Source of the DNA: Seinonella peptonophila
GTDB lineage: Bacteria > Bacillota > Bacilli > Thermoactinomycetales > Thermoactinomycetaceae
Direction of reading: 5' to 3'
Assembly (NCBI RefSeq): GCF_900129355.1
Contig: NZ_FQVL01000002.1
Span: 434,001 to 498,000 of the forward strand
DNA: 64,000 bases
The position numbers and the translations under genes are program-made. The notes below the pieces were generated by a model that was given only the letters and a program-made list of their open reading frames with translations, did no database searches and had not been told where the DNA came from. Each line of letters starts with the position of its first letter. Within the stretch, counting starts at the first letter, position 1. This document shows positions 1 through 7,957 of this stretch, piece after piece.

Positions 1-31
1 GTTCTTCCAGTGCTCTTAATTGCTCTATCAT
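1..31 (-). CDS. 5' end of a gene running off the window (partial)
   Basis: On the minus strand an ATG at position 31 is preceded by an AGAGAGGTG ribosome site about 12 nt upstream. It opens a frame reading MIEQLRALEE that leaves the window. An AT-rich promoter-like stretch lies upstream (positions 50-150). Only ten residues are visible, so no family can be named. The call rests on the ribosome site and open frame alone. Confidence 0.35.
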   Translation of the reverse strand, partial: MIEQLRALEE

Positions 32-285
32 CTGAAATGAAGCACCTCTCTTTTTGAAATAAAATCAAAAAACGAAAAACGTTGTACCTATGTATTACCC
101 GCAACAGATATATAAAAAACCAAAAAAATATACATAACAGCACAAAAAAATGAAGATTTATCAACTTGCCGACAAAATATGTATTAGATTTTCAAAGTTC
201 GTCATTGACCTAAGGCAAAATTTTGATAGAATAAAGAGCAATTCAACAATTTCTGTTAGACTTCGTCAGGAAGGAGTCACCTATT

Positions 286-441
286 ATGTCAGTGAATCCT
301 CATTATATTCCGTCCTTTCTCGAAGAATTCAGATCAATGAAACTTGAGATGATGATTCGTGATCTTCATAAATTAAACCCAGATGAATTGATTCGAGTCC
401 AAAAGGAGATTGAACATCTACTAAATGAACATGAAGAATAA
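286..441 (+). CDS. Small helical protein, 51 aa, unknown
   Basis: The ATG has an excellent ribosome site (AGGAAGGAGT, 6-8 nt upstream). The frame gives MSVNPHYIPSFLEEFRSMKL and continues with charged helical sequence ending in NEHEE. It overlaps the start of the next gene by 17 nt, so the two are probably translationally coupled. No signal peptide, membrane segment or cysteine is present. Length and helicity would suit a small regulator or anti-repressor of the SinI/phage-accessory type, but no family is recognised and that is a guess. Confidence 0.65.
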   Translation: MSVNPHYIPSFLEEFRSMKLEMMIRDLHKLNPDELIRVQKEIEHLLNEHEE

Positions 442-667
442 AGATTCTCGTTCATTTGAAATGTTATTGATTGAAACCTATCGTCATATTGATCATTCGC
501 AAAATTTATTAGAGCAACTGATTGATCATATTGGGCATTCACCCCAATTGATCAGCCATCTTCCAGATGACATCCAAGAATTAGTAAATATAGCCTTGAA
601 GCTCGATATAGAACAACGAAAAGCACTGCGACTTTTTTTGCAATCTCTTAAAATGAGAAAATCGTAA
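425..667 (+). CDS. Small acidic/helical protein, 80 aa, unknown
   Basis: Second gene of a two-gene unit. Its ATG lies inside the 3' end of the preceding 51-aa gene, with AAAGGAGAT 14 nt upstream; a second in-frame ATG at 431 is also possible. The protein is predicted to be all helical, with no membrane segment or zinc motif. The C-terminal third is basic (RKALRLFLQSLKMRKS), which could contact nucleic acid. A hairpin terminator follows immediately. I do not recognise the family. Overlap and a shared terminator suggest the two small proteins act together. Confidence 0.6.
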   Translation: MNMKNKDSRSFEMLLIETYRHIDHSQNLLEQLIDHIGHSPQLISHLPDDIQELVNIALKLDIEQRKALRLFLQSLKMRKS

Positions 668-698
668 CCCAGCACTCCGACTTGGAATGCTGGGTTTA
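666..698 (+). terminator. Rho-independent terminator of the 286-667 unit
   Basis: AACCCAGCA and TGCTGGGTT form a nine-base stem followed by TTTA. It overlaps the 3' end of the convergent gene at 696. Confidence 0.75.
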
Positions 699-1112
699 TC
701 CATGATCTTTGCTAGCTTTCATTAATCTGCGTGCAAGTAGACTCGTTCGAAAAATCGGATACATTCGCGCAGCATCTACAGCTGTAAAGAGGCGAGTCCC
801 TGGAACAATGTATCGACTTTCTGTAAAACGGATGTAATCATGTCTTTGAAATAATGCTAAAATCGAATCACATCCATCTTTACCACCAAAATGTTCCTGA
901 AATAAATGGTTCAAAAAATCTACCGAAATTTTCTTTTGTTCCTGTTTTAAATCTTTATCCAACAGGGGATATATTAATAAGCCCCATAAGATTACCAATG
1001 AAGCCCGTGTAGTTGGGTCCCAACTATGATGCACTGGTCTTTCTTCTGTAAATCGACGATCCGCTTCAATGAGCCATGAACTAATTTCAGACACTGAAGG
1101 TGAATTCACCAT
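696..1112 (-). CDS. Hypothetical protein, 138 aa
   Basis: I chose the ATG at 1112, giving MVNSPSVSEISSWLIEADRR, because GAAAGGAAGAG stands just upstream. An upstream TTG extension to 1184 has no ribosome site. The protein is soluble and mixed alpha/beta, with one hydrophobic stretch (ASLVILWGLLIYPLL, roughly residues 38-52) that may be a buried helix. Its C-terminus is basic (RTSLLARRLMKASKDHG). No family is recognised. It converges on the small-protein pair and its 3' end lies in their terminator. Confidence 0.6.
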   Translation of the reverse strand: MVNSPSVSEISSWLIEADRRFTEERPVHHSWDPTTRASLVILWGLLIYPLLDKDLKQEQKKISVDFLNHLFQEHFGGKDGCDSILALFQRHDYIRFTESRYIVPGTRLFTAVDAARMYPIFRTSLLARRLMKASKDHG

Positions 1113-1319
1113 TCTCTTCCTTTCACTATGGAAAAATATCTTATATATATGGGTATAGTCAAAAGTAACTCTTTTCATACTCAAATTTCATCTGCTGAAG
1201 AAATTATTAAGAAAAAGCTCATATGTAATCCCATTTCTTCATAGAAGAATGTATATAATCAATATAGATATAATGTGGTTAGTTTAATGGTTTTGTTTTT
1301 GGATAAAGATAATTCTTAA

Positions 1320-1353
1320 CGTTTATTTTTAAGGAAGTTTTTAAAAATAAACG
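1320..1353. promoter_or_regulatory. 13-bp inverted repeat in the leader of the RsfA-like gene
   Basis: CGTTTATTTTTAA (1320-1332) and TTAAAAATAAACG (1341-1353) are perfect inverted repeats separated by eight bases, 78 nt before the ATG at 1431. AT-rich boxes TATAAT (around 1255 and 1270) lie upstream. The arrangement fits an operator for a dimeric regulator or a weak RNA hairpin. The rest of the 318-bp gap (1113-1430) holds only AT-rich promoter-like sequence. Confidence 0.4.
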
Positions 1354-1430
1354 GTGGTAAAGTTTGTATCTTTTCTGTTATATTTATAGGTAAAGAAATT
1401 AGGGGTTCAAACTAAAAGAAAAGGAGGGAA

Positions 1431-2294
1431 ATGGTTTTGCACCACGATACTAAAAAAGGAAAATATACTTCTGAAGAGAATGAACAAATCATTTCTACTA
1501 TCAATCAAGGGATTGCCGAAGGTAGAAATGAAAGAGAAATCTTAAAAGAACTTGCAACTCAGTTAAATCGAGGGTATGCAGGAATTATGTCACACGTGCG
1601 AAAGTTGAGATCAGAATTTCCAGACCGTTTTAATTCTTCGGATGATTCGGAAGAGAAAGGGCCTCGTTTAAATAGTTGGGAAGAGAGCGAAGAGGATTTA
1701 GTCATCCAAACAGTAAATGAATTTCTAAGTCAAAAAAAGTCTCTCTCAGCAGCAATCGCTGAGCTAGAAAAAAAACTTTCACGGACTCAAGGCGCAATTT
1801 ACCAACGAATTTATACACTACGGCGGAAATATCCAGAGAAATTTGACCATCTTCCGGCGCAAAGACCCAGACGCCGTCGAAAGTTTCAGGATTGGCATAT
1901 GTCCAGACCGCCTATTCAAGAACTTGACGAATTTACTTTTAATGGACAACAACCACAAGCTAGCTTATCTTCCGAAACGGAAAGACAATTTGCAAATGCA
2001 TCTGATCATTTACTAAAGTTAAACCAAGATATTTATTCAAACCAACAAACCTGGGTTCAAGAACAACCACAGGTCACCTCTACAACAACCGAAGAGGAAA
2101 TGTTGGTAAAAGCATTTGAAGATCGATATGGTCGATTAATACCTGATATGAAAAGAAAATTAATTCAACTTATGCGTACATACGGTTGTACCCGTGTTTC
2201 CATTGCTATATTTACATTAAATGAAGATAAGGGTTTTCCGGCGACCGTTGTTGAATTTCTAGAACAGCGGCTCCAAACACATAAATTTCTATAA
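1431..2294 (+). CDS. RsfA/Myb-like DNA-binding protein, 287 aa
   Basis: The start follows AAGGAGGG by a few bases. Two SANT/Myb-like repeats are visible. The first (about residues 12-66) ends HVRKLRSEFPDRF and the second (about 83-140) ends YTLRRKYPEKF, so the protein carries an internal duplication. A low-complexity Q/S-rich linker follows, then a C-terminal helical domain (about 220-287). RsfA proteins are prespore transcription regulators in Bacillus, normally with one such domain; the double repeat is unlike classical RsfA. A role as DNA-binding regulator is inferred. The inverted repeat upstream could be its own operator. Confidence 0.6.
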   Translation: MVLHHDTKKGKYTSEENEQIISTINQGIAEGRNEREILKELATQLNRGYAGIMSHVRKLRSEFPDRFNSSDDSEEKGPRLNSWEESEEDLVIQTVNEFLSQKKSLSAAIAELEKKLSRTQGAIYQRIYTLRRKYPEKFDHLPAQRPRRRRKFQDWHMSRPPIQELDEFTFNGQQPQASLSSETERQFANASDHLLKLNQDIYSNQQTWVQEQPQVTSTTTEEEMLVKAFEDRYGRLIPDMKRKLIQLMRTYGCTRVSIAIFTLNEDKGFPATVVEFLEQRLQTHKFL

Positions 2295-2425
2295 AAAAGA
2301 TTTATTTAATTTTAGAATATGACTAAATTCGTAAGGCAGAGTAAAGAATGGTTTCTCCCCAGTATTTTAGGGGTGGTTACACTGTGTTACGTTAGACGAA
2401 TGTAAGTAATTGTAATAGCTAGACG

Positions 2426-2455
2426 AAGGACGCGCTATAGAAGCGTGTCCTTTTT
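2426..2455 (+). terminator. Terminator between the RsfA-like gene and minE
   Basis: GGACGCGC pairs with GCGTGTCC (one G-U pair), followed by TTTTT on the plus strand. It lies 130 nt after the regulator gene and overlaps the minE stop codon region. Confidence 0.6.
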
Positions 2456-2701
2456 CACGCGCACTGGGATACTTGCATTAATGATTGTGGTTCGCTCATG
2501 AGATTGCGGAACAACTTCTACTTGACCCACGACATCATAGCCGAACTCATCACATAACTCGATGAGTCTCCCTTGAAAAAGTTTTAGTTTTTCTTCATCG
2601 ATATTCGCACGCTGATAGCTCAAAACCAATGAAAGTCGATCATCAGCTCGAGTTGCAGTAGGAATCTCCTTTTGTTTACCAAACATATCTAGAAAAGCCA
2701 T
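2435..2701 (-). CDS. minE: Cell division topological specificity factor MinE
   Basis: From the ATG at 2701 (MAFLDMFGKQ) the protein is 88 aa, the usual MinE length. This start has GAGGTG eight bases upstream; an ATG at 2722 directly abutting the minD stop has no ribosome site. The order fits MinE: an N-terminal membrane-targeting segment (about 1-10), the anti-MinCD helix with ADDRLSLVLSYQRANID (about 18-34), and a C-terminal alpha/beta dimerisation domain with a TTIINASIPV strand. MinE stimulates MinD ATPase and drives pole-to-pole oscillation. It sits directly downstream of minD, but no minC is in the window. B. subtilis itself has no MinE. Confidence 0.88.
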   Translation of the reverse strand: MAFLDMFGKQKEIPTATRADDRLSLVLSYQRANIDEEKLKLFQGRLIELCDEFGYDVVGQVEVVPQSHERTTIINASIPVRVKKDTLL

Positions 2702-2722
2702 CTCCTTCTCACCTCTCACCAT

Positions 2723-3523
2723 TTAGGCAATGTGAAACAACCGCTTAATTCGCGTAATTAAGGTGGCGGCTTCCAATTCTAAAAACGGAACTTCTTCTCC
2801 TGTTAGACGACGAGCAATATTAGAGAAAGCCTTTCCTGCCATTGATTTATTATCTAAAATGACTGGCTCACCTGTGTTAGAAGAACGAATGATCCTTTTG
2901 TCTTCAGGAACAATTCCTAATAGGTTAATCGCCAGATGATTTTGCACACGTTCTACGCTCAACATATCTCCATCCCGTACCATTCCTGGCTGTACTCGGT
3001 TCACGACCAAGTCGATCTGTTTTAAATTAGCAGATTCCAATAAACCAATTACCCGGTCTGAATCTCGAACAGAGGGAATCTCAGGATTTACTACAAGAAT
3101 CGCCCGATCAGCTGCGGCTATGGCATTCCGAAAACCACCTTCGATTCCAGCAGGTGAATCAAGTAACACAAACTCAAATTCTCTTTTTAGATCATCGACC
3201 AATTGTTTAATTTGTTCAGGTGCTACCTCTTCTTTATATCTGGTTTGTGCCGCGGGCAAAAGTGCTAATTTGGGGTATTCTTTATGTCGTACTAACGATT
3301 GGCGCAGCTTACTTACTCCCTCAATTACATCAACTAAGTCATAGACAATGCGATTCTCTAGACCTAACATCAAGTCTAATTTACGCAGTCCGATATCAGT
3401 ATCGACAAGGCAAACGCTATATCCTAGTTGAGCTAGTCCTAGTCCAACAGAGGCGACTGTTGTTGACTTACCAACCCCGCCCTTTCCACTCGTCACCGTG
3501 ATCGCGATCGACTTGTGAGTCAT
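2723..3523 (-). CDS. minD: Septum site-determining ATPase MinD
   Basis: ParA/MinD ATPase of 266 aa. The deviant Walker A motif GKGGVGKST is at residues 13-21, a switch region with DTDIGLRKLDLMLGL at about 42-56, and Walker B LLDSPAG at about 120-126. The C-terminus ends in an amphipathic helix (LITRIKRLFHIA), the MinD membrane-targeting sequence. MinD binds the membrane as an ATP dimer and normally recruits MinC to block polar septa. The ribosome site AAAGGGG lies about 10 nt before the ATG. The adjoining minE indicates an oscillating rather than DivIVA/MinJ-anchored system. Upstream is a separate AT-rich promoter region (3524-3691). Confidence 0.92.
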   Translation of the reverse strand: MTHKSIAITVTSGKGGVGKSTTVASVGLGLAQLGYSVCLVDTDIGLRKLDLMLGLENRIVYDLVDVIEGVSKLRQSLVRHKEYPKLALLPAAQTRYKEEVAPEQIKQLVDDLKREFEFVLLDSPAGIEGGFRNAIAAADRAILVVNPEIPSVRDSDRVIGLLESANLKQIDLVVNRVQPGMVRDGDMLSVERVQNHLAINLLGIVPEDKRIIRSSNTGEPVILDNKSMAGKAFSNIARRLTGEEVPFLELEAATLITRIKRLFHIA

Positions 3524-3691
3524 CCTCTGTACCCCTTTCTGACCCCATGGTTATTCATCTCTATATAAAAGTTCAATTTCGCTTTACTACGTTTCGACAT
3601 TAGGTGCAAACATTTTACAAAACATCTCTATTATTTTAGCAAAATGAACAAAGGAAAAAAAGATCGTTGTAAAAAAAATCCAATTTCTCTT

Positions 3692-4177
3692 TTAATTAAT
3701 TTTATGATAAACCGTTGCACAATGTGGACACCGGAAGATATCAGCTCCCACTTCTTTTGCACAGAAGGGACAAAGAAAAACAATGTTAGAGCGCGATTTT
3801 ATTGATTCATTCATTTTATTGATCTGTGGTTCATCAATTGTTGCAATGGGTAGTTGTACGGTCTCAGCAGTTGGTCGAGACTTAATATTAGAACTTTTCA
3901 GTTGTTCTAACTCCGCTTCAAGTTCTTCTAATTGTTTTTCAACCTCATGTACATTTTGGAGTGCTTGTTTGACAGAATCCGTCATTTTCCATTCTTCATC
4001 AGGCTGCCAAGATTCATAAAACGCCCAGCCAACCTGGTGAATCAATTCTGATAGCTCTTCTTTCTTATTTTTAATGCTCAGATTGAGTCTTCCTACATTC
4101 ATCACTCGCTGTGATTGATGCCCTGCTTGCTCAAATCCTTTTTGAAACTTATTCTTAATATCGTGAAAAATGTTCAA
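3692..4177 (-). CDS. Coiled-coil protein with C-terminal zinc ribbon, 161 aa
   Basis: The start is a TTG at 4177 behind GGGAGTG. Residues 30-100 are strongly helical, with a Leu/Glu-rich coiled coil (VEKQLEELEAELEQL). The C-terminal end (about 134-157) has two CxxC pairs, CPFCAKE and CPHC, making a compact zinc ribbon. No signal peptide is present. Such proteins are common small Firmicute proteins of unknown role; nucleic-acid or protein binding is inferred. It stands alone between ylbG and minD, on the same strand as both. Confidence 0.7.
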   Translation of the reverse strand: MNIFHDIKNKFQKGFEQAGHQSQRVMNVGRLNLSIKNKKEELSELIHQVGWAFYESWQPDEEWKMTDSVKQALQNVHEVEKQLEELEAELEQLKSSNIKSRPTAETVQLPIATIDEPQINKMNESIKSRSNIVFLCPFCAKEVGADIFRCPHCATVYHKIN

Positions 4178-4221
4178 ACACGGTCACTCCCTTATTCTAC
4201 AGTTGCCTTATACTCATTCAT

Positions 4222-4255
4222 AAAAACAACTGCTAAGTCATACCCAGCAGTTGTT
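4222..4255 (-). terminator. Terminator after ylbG
   Basis: On the minus strand ACAACTGCT and AGCAGTTGT form a nine-base stem followed by a T-rich run. Confidence 0.75.
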
Positions 4256-4260
4256 TCATT

Positions 4261-4515
4261 TTATGTCGAAGAGGGTTCAACCTCTTTACGAAAGTCAAAA
4301 TCCATACGATTTCTCTGCGACCGTTCGACTCTTAATACATTGGGTAGTTGCTCTATCTGTGTCACAATACGATCCGCTGTAAGTTCATCAATATATAGAT
4401 AAACATACTTTAATCGTTTCGAAATAAAGTGTATATTCCCCCATCTTCCTAAAGCACGAGCAGCTTTTAAATCCTTCACCCAAACAGCCAAGCCTAATCT
4501 TTTTACTATATTCAT
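4261..4515 (-). CDS. ylbG: YlbG family protein (DUF2129)
   Basis: Small 84-aa protein with the YlbG signature: an N-terminal stretch reading GLAVWVKDLKAARALGRWG, then a YVYLYID strand and a C-terminal VERSQRNRMDF segment. YlbG is a conserved Bacilli protein of unknown biochemical role, nearly always beside ylbF, as here. AAAGGAG lies 13 nt upstream of the ATG. It probably forms an operon with ylbF (94 nt gap) and ends in a strong terminator. Confidence 0.88.
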   Translation of the reverse strand: MNIVKRLGLAVWVKDLKAARALGRWGNIHFISKRLKYVYLYIDELTADRIVTQIEQLPNVLRVERSQRNRMDFDFRKEVEPSST

Positions 4516-4609
4516 CTGTTTCGTTTAACTCCTTTTCTACTAGGACTAAATATGGGTGGATTGGACGTCATCTTACACTATGTTATCATGCTGATCGTGG
4601 AAGGGCAAA

Positions 4610-5020
4610 TCAACGGCTACAAGATTGATTTCGAGTTTGCTTTTGTAGTTGATTTGAAGGAACTTTGATTGATTCAGATACCGAATGTGCGATAATTAGC
4701 GATACCTGATGTAAAAGTTGATCTAACTGCTCTTCCGCCTGCCTGAATTGGGCAATGACTGGATGTGTATTGAGTCGTTGTTGATATTCTTGCGCCTTTG
4801 CCTTTGCTTCATGATAATTAGGATGAAAGATGCCAAAGCGTTGAGCCTCAGCAAAGTCATCTTTAACCCGTTGAAACTCTTGCAAGAGCTGTTGCACCTC
4901 TGCATGTTCTTGAAGGTGGACTTTATATTTACGATATTCTTTCGCTTCCGTAGAATGATTAATTTGTTCTGCTAAATTTGCAACATCTGCGAAAATACTC
5001 GTCATATCGAATCCTTCCAT
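4610..5020 (-). CDS. ylbF: YlbF family regulator (RicF-like)
   Basis: 136-aa, almost entirely helical protein of the YlbF/YmcA family, with the HPNYHEAKAKAQEYQQRLNT region typical of the family. In B. subtilis, YlbF (RicF) joins YmcA and YaaT in a complex that promotes RNase Y-dependent mRNA processing and influences sporulation, competence and biofilm. AAGGGGTG lies eight bases before the ATG, and a TACAAT -10 box is visible at about 5045. The basic Q/N-rich tail (about 122-136) is extra to the family core. ylbG follows it. Confidence 0.88.
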   Translation of the reverse strand: MEGFDMTSIFADVANLAEQINHSTEAKEYRKYKVHLQEHAEVQQLLQEFQRVKDDFAEAQRFGIFHPNYHEAKAKAQEYQQRLNTHPVIAQFRQAEEQLDQLLHQVSLIIAHSVSESIKVPSNQLQKQTRNQSCSR

Positions 5021-5098
5021 CAGTCTTTCACCCCTTCTTTTTATTGTACCAAAAGAAACTTAAAAAAGCTGCTCTTCTCCATTTTCTACCGTTTGCAT

Positions 5099-5128
5099 AA
5101 AAAAAGCCACCTTCATAATCGAAGATGG
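5099..5128 (-). terminator. Terminator after the Arc-like gene
   Basis: On the minus strand CCATCTTC and GAAGGTGG pair (one U-G) and are followed by CTTTTTTT. Confidence 0.75.
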
Positions 5129-5278
5129 TCAATGATCTTTTTTCTTACGTTTCTCACGAACAGCTTCTTTTAACAAAAATTCGATTTGCGCATTTACACT
5201 GCGAAATTCATCTGCGGCCCATTTTTCAATCATCTCATATAGCTTGGGATCAAGTCGAAGTAGAAATCGTTTTTTCAT
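5129..5278 (-). CDS. Arc-type ribbon-helix-helix protein, 49 aa
   Basis: Short gene starting seven bases after the stop of the SPFH gene. The sequence opens MKKRFLLRLDPKLYEMIEKW and continues ADEFRSVNAQIEFLL, a textbook Arc/MetJ ribbon-helix-helix: a beta strand (KKRFLLRLD), helix A and helix B with the SVNAQIEFLL dimer segment. The tail is basic (REKRKKKDH). Such peptides bind DNA as dimers and often regulate their own operon. Here it is cotranscribed with and downstream of the SPFH protein, and a terminator follows. DNA binding is known for the fold; the target is unknown. Confidence 0.75.
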   Translation of the reverse strand: MKKRFLLRLDPKLYEMIEKWAADEFRSVNAQIEFLLKEAVREKRKKKDH

Positions 5279-5285
5279 CGCTGGG

Positions 5286-6152
5286 TCACGAGTATAGCGA
5301 GCCTGTATTAATTACTGGCTGTGCCTCACCATCAGAGACAAGGGCAACCAGCAAGTTGTTCGCCATTGATGCTTTACGCTCTTCATCCAATTCGACGACC
5401 CCACTCTTTTCAAGATGTTGCAAGGCTTGTTCAACCATTCCCATTGCGCCTTCTACTATTTTTTGTCTTGCAACAATAACAGCCTGTGCTTGCTGGCGTC
5501 TTAACATGGCTTGTGCAATCTCTGGAGCATATGCCAGATGACTAATCCGAGATTCAATGATTTCAACTCCAGCTTGTTCCATACGCTCTTGTAGCTGCTG
5601 TCTTAATTGATCAGAAATCTCTTCAGTCATTCCACGCAACGAAAGCTCTTCATGTGATTGCGTATCATAAGGATAGCGACTCGCTAATGTACGAATAGCG
5701 GTTTCACTCTGTAATTCAACAAAGTGTTCATAGTCGTCCACGTCAAACAATGCTTTGGTCGTATCGACGACACGCCAAACTACCACAGCACCAATTAAAA
5801 TCGGGTTCCCATCTAAATCATTCACTTTTAGCTTATCTGAGGTAAAATTGTGGATTTTCAAAGAAATATTTTGTTTACTGGCTAACGGATTTACCCAGAA
5901 GAATCCATTTTCTTTCACGCTCCCTGTATACTTACCGAAAAACGTTAATACTCGAGCTTGGTTTGGCTGGATTAAAATAAAACCGCCCAACGAGATAATC
6001 AGAAAGATAGAAAGTAAGATCGTCACGACAAACATCGCAGGAATTTCAAATGAAGCACCAATCAACACTAAATCAACAACTGCTAATATTAACCATAAAA
6101 ATAACATAATAAATCCATTTATCCTATGTGCACGTTTCTCTTGATGATTCAT
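5286..6152 (-). CDS. SPFH (stomatin/prohibitin) domain membrane protein
   Basis: 288 aa. Two hydrophobic segments (about 12-33 and 38-62) precede an SPFH domain beginning at the QPNQARVLTFFGKYTGS motif. It continues through YEHFVELQSETAIRTLASRYPYD to a helical region with LQERMEQAGVEIIESRISHLAYAPEIAQAMLRRQQA, typical of the family. SPFH proteins form ring- or cage-like oligomers in membrane microdomains and often associate with proteases or stress functions. AAAGGAGGT precedes the ATG. It heads a two-gene unit with the Arc-like peptide. Confidence 0.88.
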   Translation of the reverse strand: MNHQEKRAHRINGFIMLFLWLILAVVDLVLIGASFEIPAMFVVTILLSIFLIISLGGFILIQPNQARVLTFFGKYTGSVKENGFFWVNPLASKQNISLKIHNFTSDKLKVNDLDGNPILIGAVVVWRVVDTTKALFDVDDYEHFVELQSETAIRTLASRYPYDTQSHEELSLRGMTEEISDQLRQQLQERMEQAGVEIIESRISHLAYAPEIAQAMLRRQQAQAVIVARQKIVEGAMGMVEQALQHLEKSGVVELDEERKASMANNLLVALVSDGEAQPVINTGSLYS

Positions 6153-6211
6153 ATTTTTAGTACCTCCTTTTGTGTTATCTATATGATATCATATCGATTT
6201 CTTTTTGAAAA

Positions 6212-6234
6212 CAAAAAACCGCCTTTTCGGCGGT
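6212..6234 (-). terminator. Terminator after the CBS-domain gene
   Basis: Minus strand CCGCC, loop GAAAA, GGCGG, then TTTTTTG. Confidence 0.8.
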
Positions 6235-6237
6235 AAA

Positions 6238-6690
6238 TTAATGAAGAGGAGCATTTGGGATTCGATTTGAACGATCATCGTGATATGCTTCCGATATCTC
6301 ACTCATTGCTTCGCTCATCTGTCCCTGCTCACCATCCGTAGCTAAATCAGCAATGGCGAGAATTCCAACAAGTTGTTCTTTTTCTACAACAGGTAACCTA
6401 CGAATCTGGGCATTCCCCATCATATGTGCTGCTTCTTCTAAATTCATTTCAGGAGTTGCTGAGACTAACACAGTTGACATTAATGCCTTTACTTCAGTTG
6501 AATTTGGTCTCTTTTCAGCTATACCGCGAACTGCGAGATCACGATCAGTAATAACGCCAACTAGGCGACCTTCATCCACAACGGGTATCAAGCCAACATT
6601 TTCATCCCTCATGATGCATGCTGCAAGAAATAGATTATCCGTTGATTGAACAGTTTTTACATCTACAGTCATCACATCTTTTACTTTCAT
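6238..6690 (-). CDS. CBS-pair protein, 150 aa
   Basis: I chose the ATG at 6690 (MKVKDVMTVDVKTVQSTDNL), eight bases after AAGGAGAG; the frame extends further upstream without a ribosome site. Two CBS motifs are visible: VKDVMTVDV to VVDEGRLVGVITDRDLAVRG, and VKALMSTVLVSATPEMNLEEAAHMM to VVEKEQLVGILAIADLA. CBS pairs bind adenosyl ligands such as AMP, ATP or SAM. No enzymatic domain is attached, so this is a stand-alone sensor like B. subtilis YhcV/YlbB-type proteins. It lies 34 bp after the M20 hydrolase on the same strand and may be cotranscribed with it. Confidence 0.88.
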   Translation of the reverse strand: MKVKDVMTVDVKTVQSTDNLFLAACIMRDENVGLIPVVDEGRLVGVITDRDLAVRGIAEKRPNSTEVKALMSTVLVSATPEMNLEEAAHMMGNAQIRRLPVVEKEQLVGILAIADLATDGEQGQMSEAMSEISEAYHDDRSNRIPNAPLH

Positions 6691-6724
6691 CCGCTCAACT
6701 CTCCTTACAAAGGTCTTGATGAGC

Positions 6725-7957
6725 TTAGGATAACCAGTCCGACAAGGAAACATTCTCCGAATCATATAAACCTTTTCTTTGTTTCATAACAGTTATATGT
6801 TCTAGTGCTATTTTTAGATAACATTCGATTGCAATCGTCATCGCCGTTTCATCAATATCAAAAGCTGGATGATGGTGGGGTGCTACAATCTGTTTGCGCT
6901 CATTACCAGCTCCAACAAAGAAAAATGCTCCTGGAATCTGTTGAAGATAATAAGCAAAATCTTCACTTCCCATGATTGGTTCCATTCTTAGCACATGATT
7001 TTCTCCAACAACATCTTGCGCAAGCCGTTTCACGATCTCACTCTGCTCTTTATGGTTGATTAACGCCGGGTATCCTCGATGAACCTCTAAACGATAAGAA
7101 GCATCAAACATTTGACAAGTTGCAGTCGTTATCTTTTCAACTTGTGTCAATAATTCTTGACGTACCTGTGGGTCAAAGCTACGTGTTGTTCCCTTAATTT
7201 TACATGTCCCTGCAATCACATTAAAGGCATGACCCCCTTGAATTTCACCCACAGTTACCACACCTGGGTGAAGAGGATTTAGTTGACGGCTAACAATGGA
7301 CTGCAAATTTACAATGAGATGAGCAGCAATCATTACTGCATCCGTTGCTTCATTTGGTATGCCTCCATGTCCACCTTTTCCAATAATTTCAATCTCAAAT
7401 CCGTCGCTAGCTGCTAATGCCTCCCCATCAGAATAGCCCACCATCCCTCTGGGAATGGGTGTCCATAAATGCATCCCATAAATTGCCTCGACGCCTTGCA
7501 ATACCCCTTGCTCAATCATTCGTTGTGCCCCTCCTGGAGGCAATTCTTCAGCAGGTTGAAAAATAAATAAGATATTCCCTTGCAATAAATGGGTTAATTT
7601 AGCTAAAATTGTCGCAACGCTCATTAAAACTGCTGTATGGCCATCATGACCACATGCATGCATCACTCCCGGTACTGTTGAGCGATATTCACAATCTTTT
7701 TCATCTTGGATCGGTAGTGCATCGAGGTCAGCACGAAAAGCAATGGTCGGGCCAGGTGCTGATCCCTTTAACAGCCCAGTCACTCCATATCCACCAACAC
7801 CGGTGTTTACCTCTAAACCGAGTGATTGCAGGTGTTTGGCAACCAAATCGGATGTTTTTTTTTCTTTGTTGGAAAGTTCCGGATATTTGTGAAAATGTCT
7901 TCTCCATAAAACTGCCTGTGAATATATTTCCTCTATATACGATTTGATTTCCAACAT
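6725..7957 (-). CDS. M20 family metal-dependent amidohydrolase
   Basis: About 410 aa from the ATG at 7957 (MLEIKSYIEEIYSQ); a longer frame to 8044 lacks a ribosome site. Motifs of the amidohydrolase (IAA-Leu hydrolase/hippuricase, peptidase M20D) group are clear: RHFHKYPELSNKE, RADLDALPI, MHACGHDGHTAVLM, QPAEELPPGGAQRM and MGSEDFAYY. The Cys/His/Glu/His set for a dinuclear metal site is present. The family hydrolyses N-acyl or N-acetyl amino acids; the substrate here is unknown. It is divergent from the yugN-like gene, so both promoters lie in the 128-bp gap. Confidence 0.9.
   Translation of the reverse strand: MLEIKSYIEEIYSQAVLWRRHFHKYPELSNKEKKTSDLVAKHLQSLGLEVNTGVGGYGVTGLLKGSAPGPTIAFRADLDALPIQDEKDCEYRSTVPGVMHACGHDGHTAVLMSVATILAKLTHLLQGNILFIFQPAEELPPGGAQRMIEQGVLQGVEAIYGMHLWTPIPRGMVGYSDGEALAASDGFEIEIIGKGGHGGIPNEATDAVMIAAHLIVNLQSIVSRQLNPLHPGVVTVGEIQGGHAFNVIAGTCKIKGTTRSFDPQVRQELLTQVEKITTATCQMFDASYRLEVHRGYPALINHKEQSEIVKRLAQDVVGENHVLRMEPIMGSEDFAYYLQQIPGAFFFVGAGNERKQIVAPHHHPAFDIDETAMTIAIECYLKIALEHITVMKQRKGLYDSENVSLSDWLS

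Noticed and set aside
150-347. 65-aa plus-strand ORF
   Set aside because: No ribosome site, and it overlaps in another frame the 286-441 gene, which has an excellent one.
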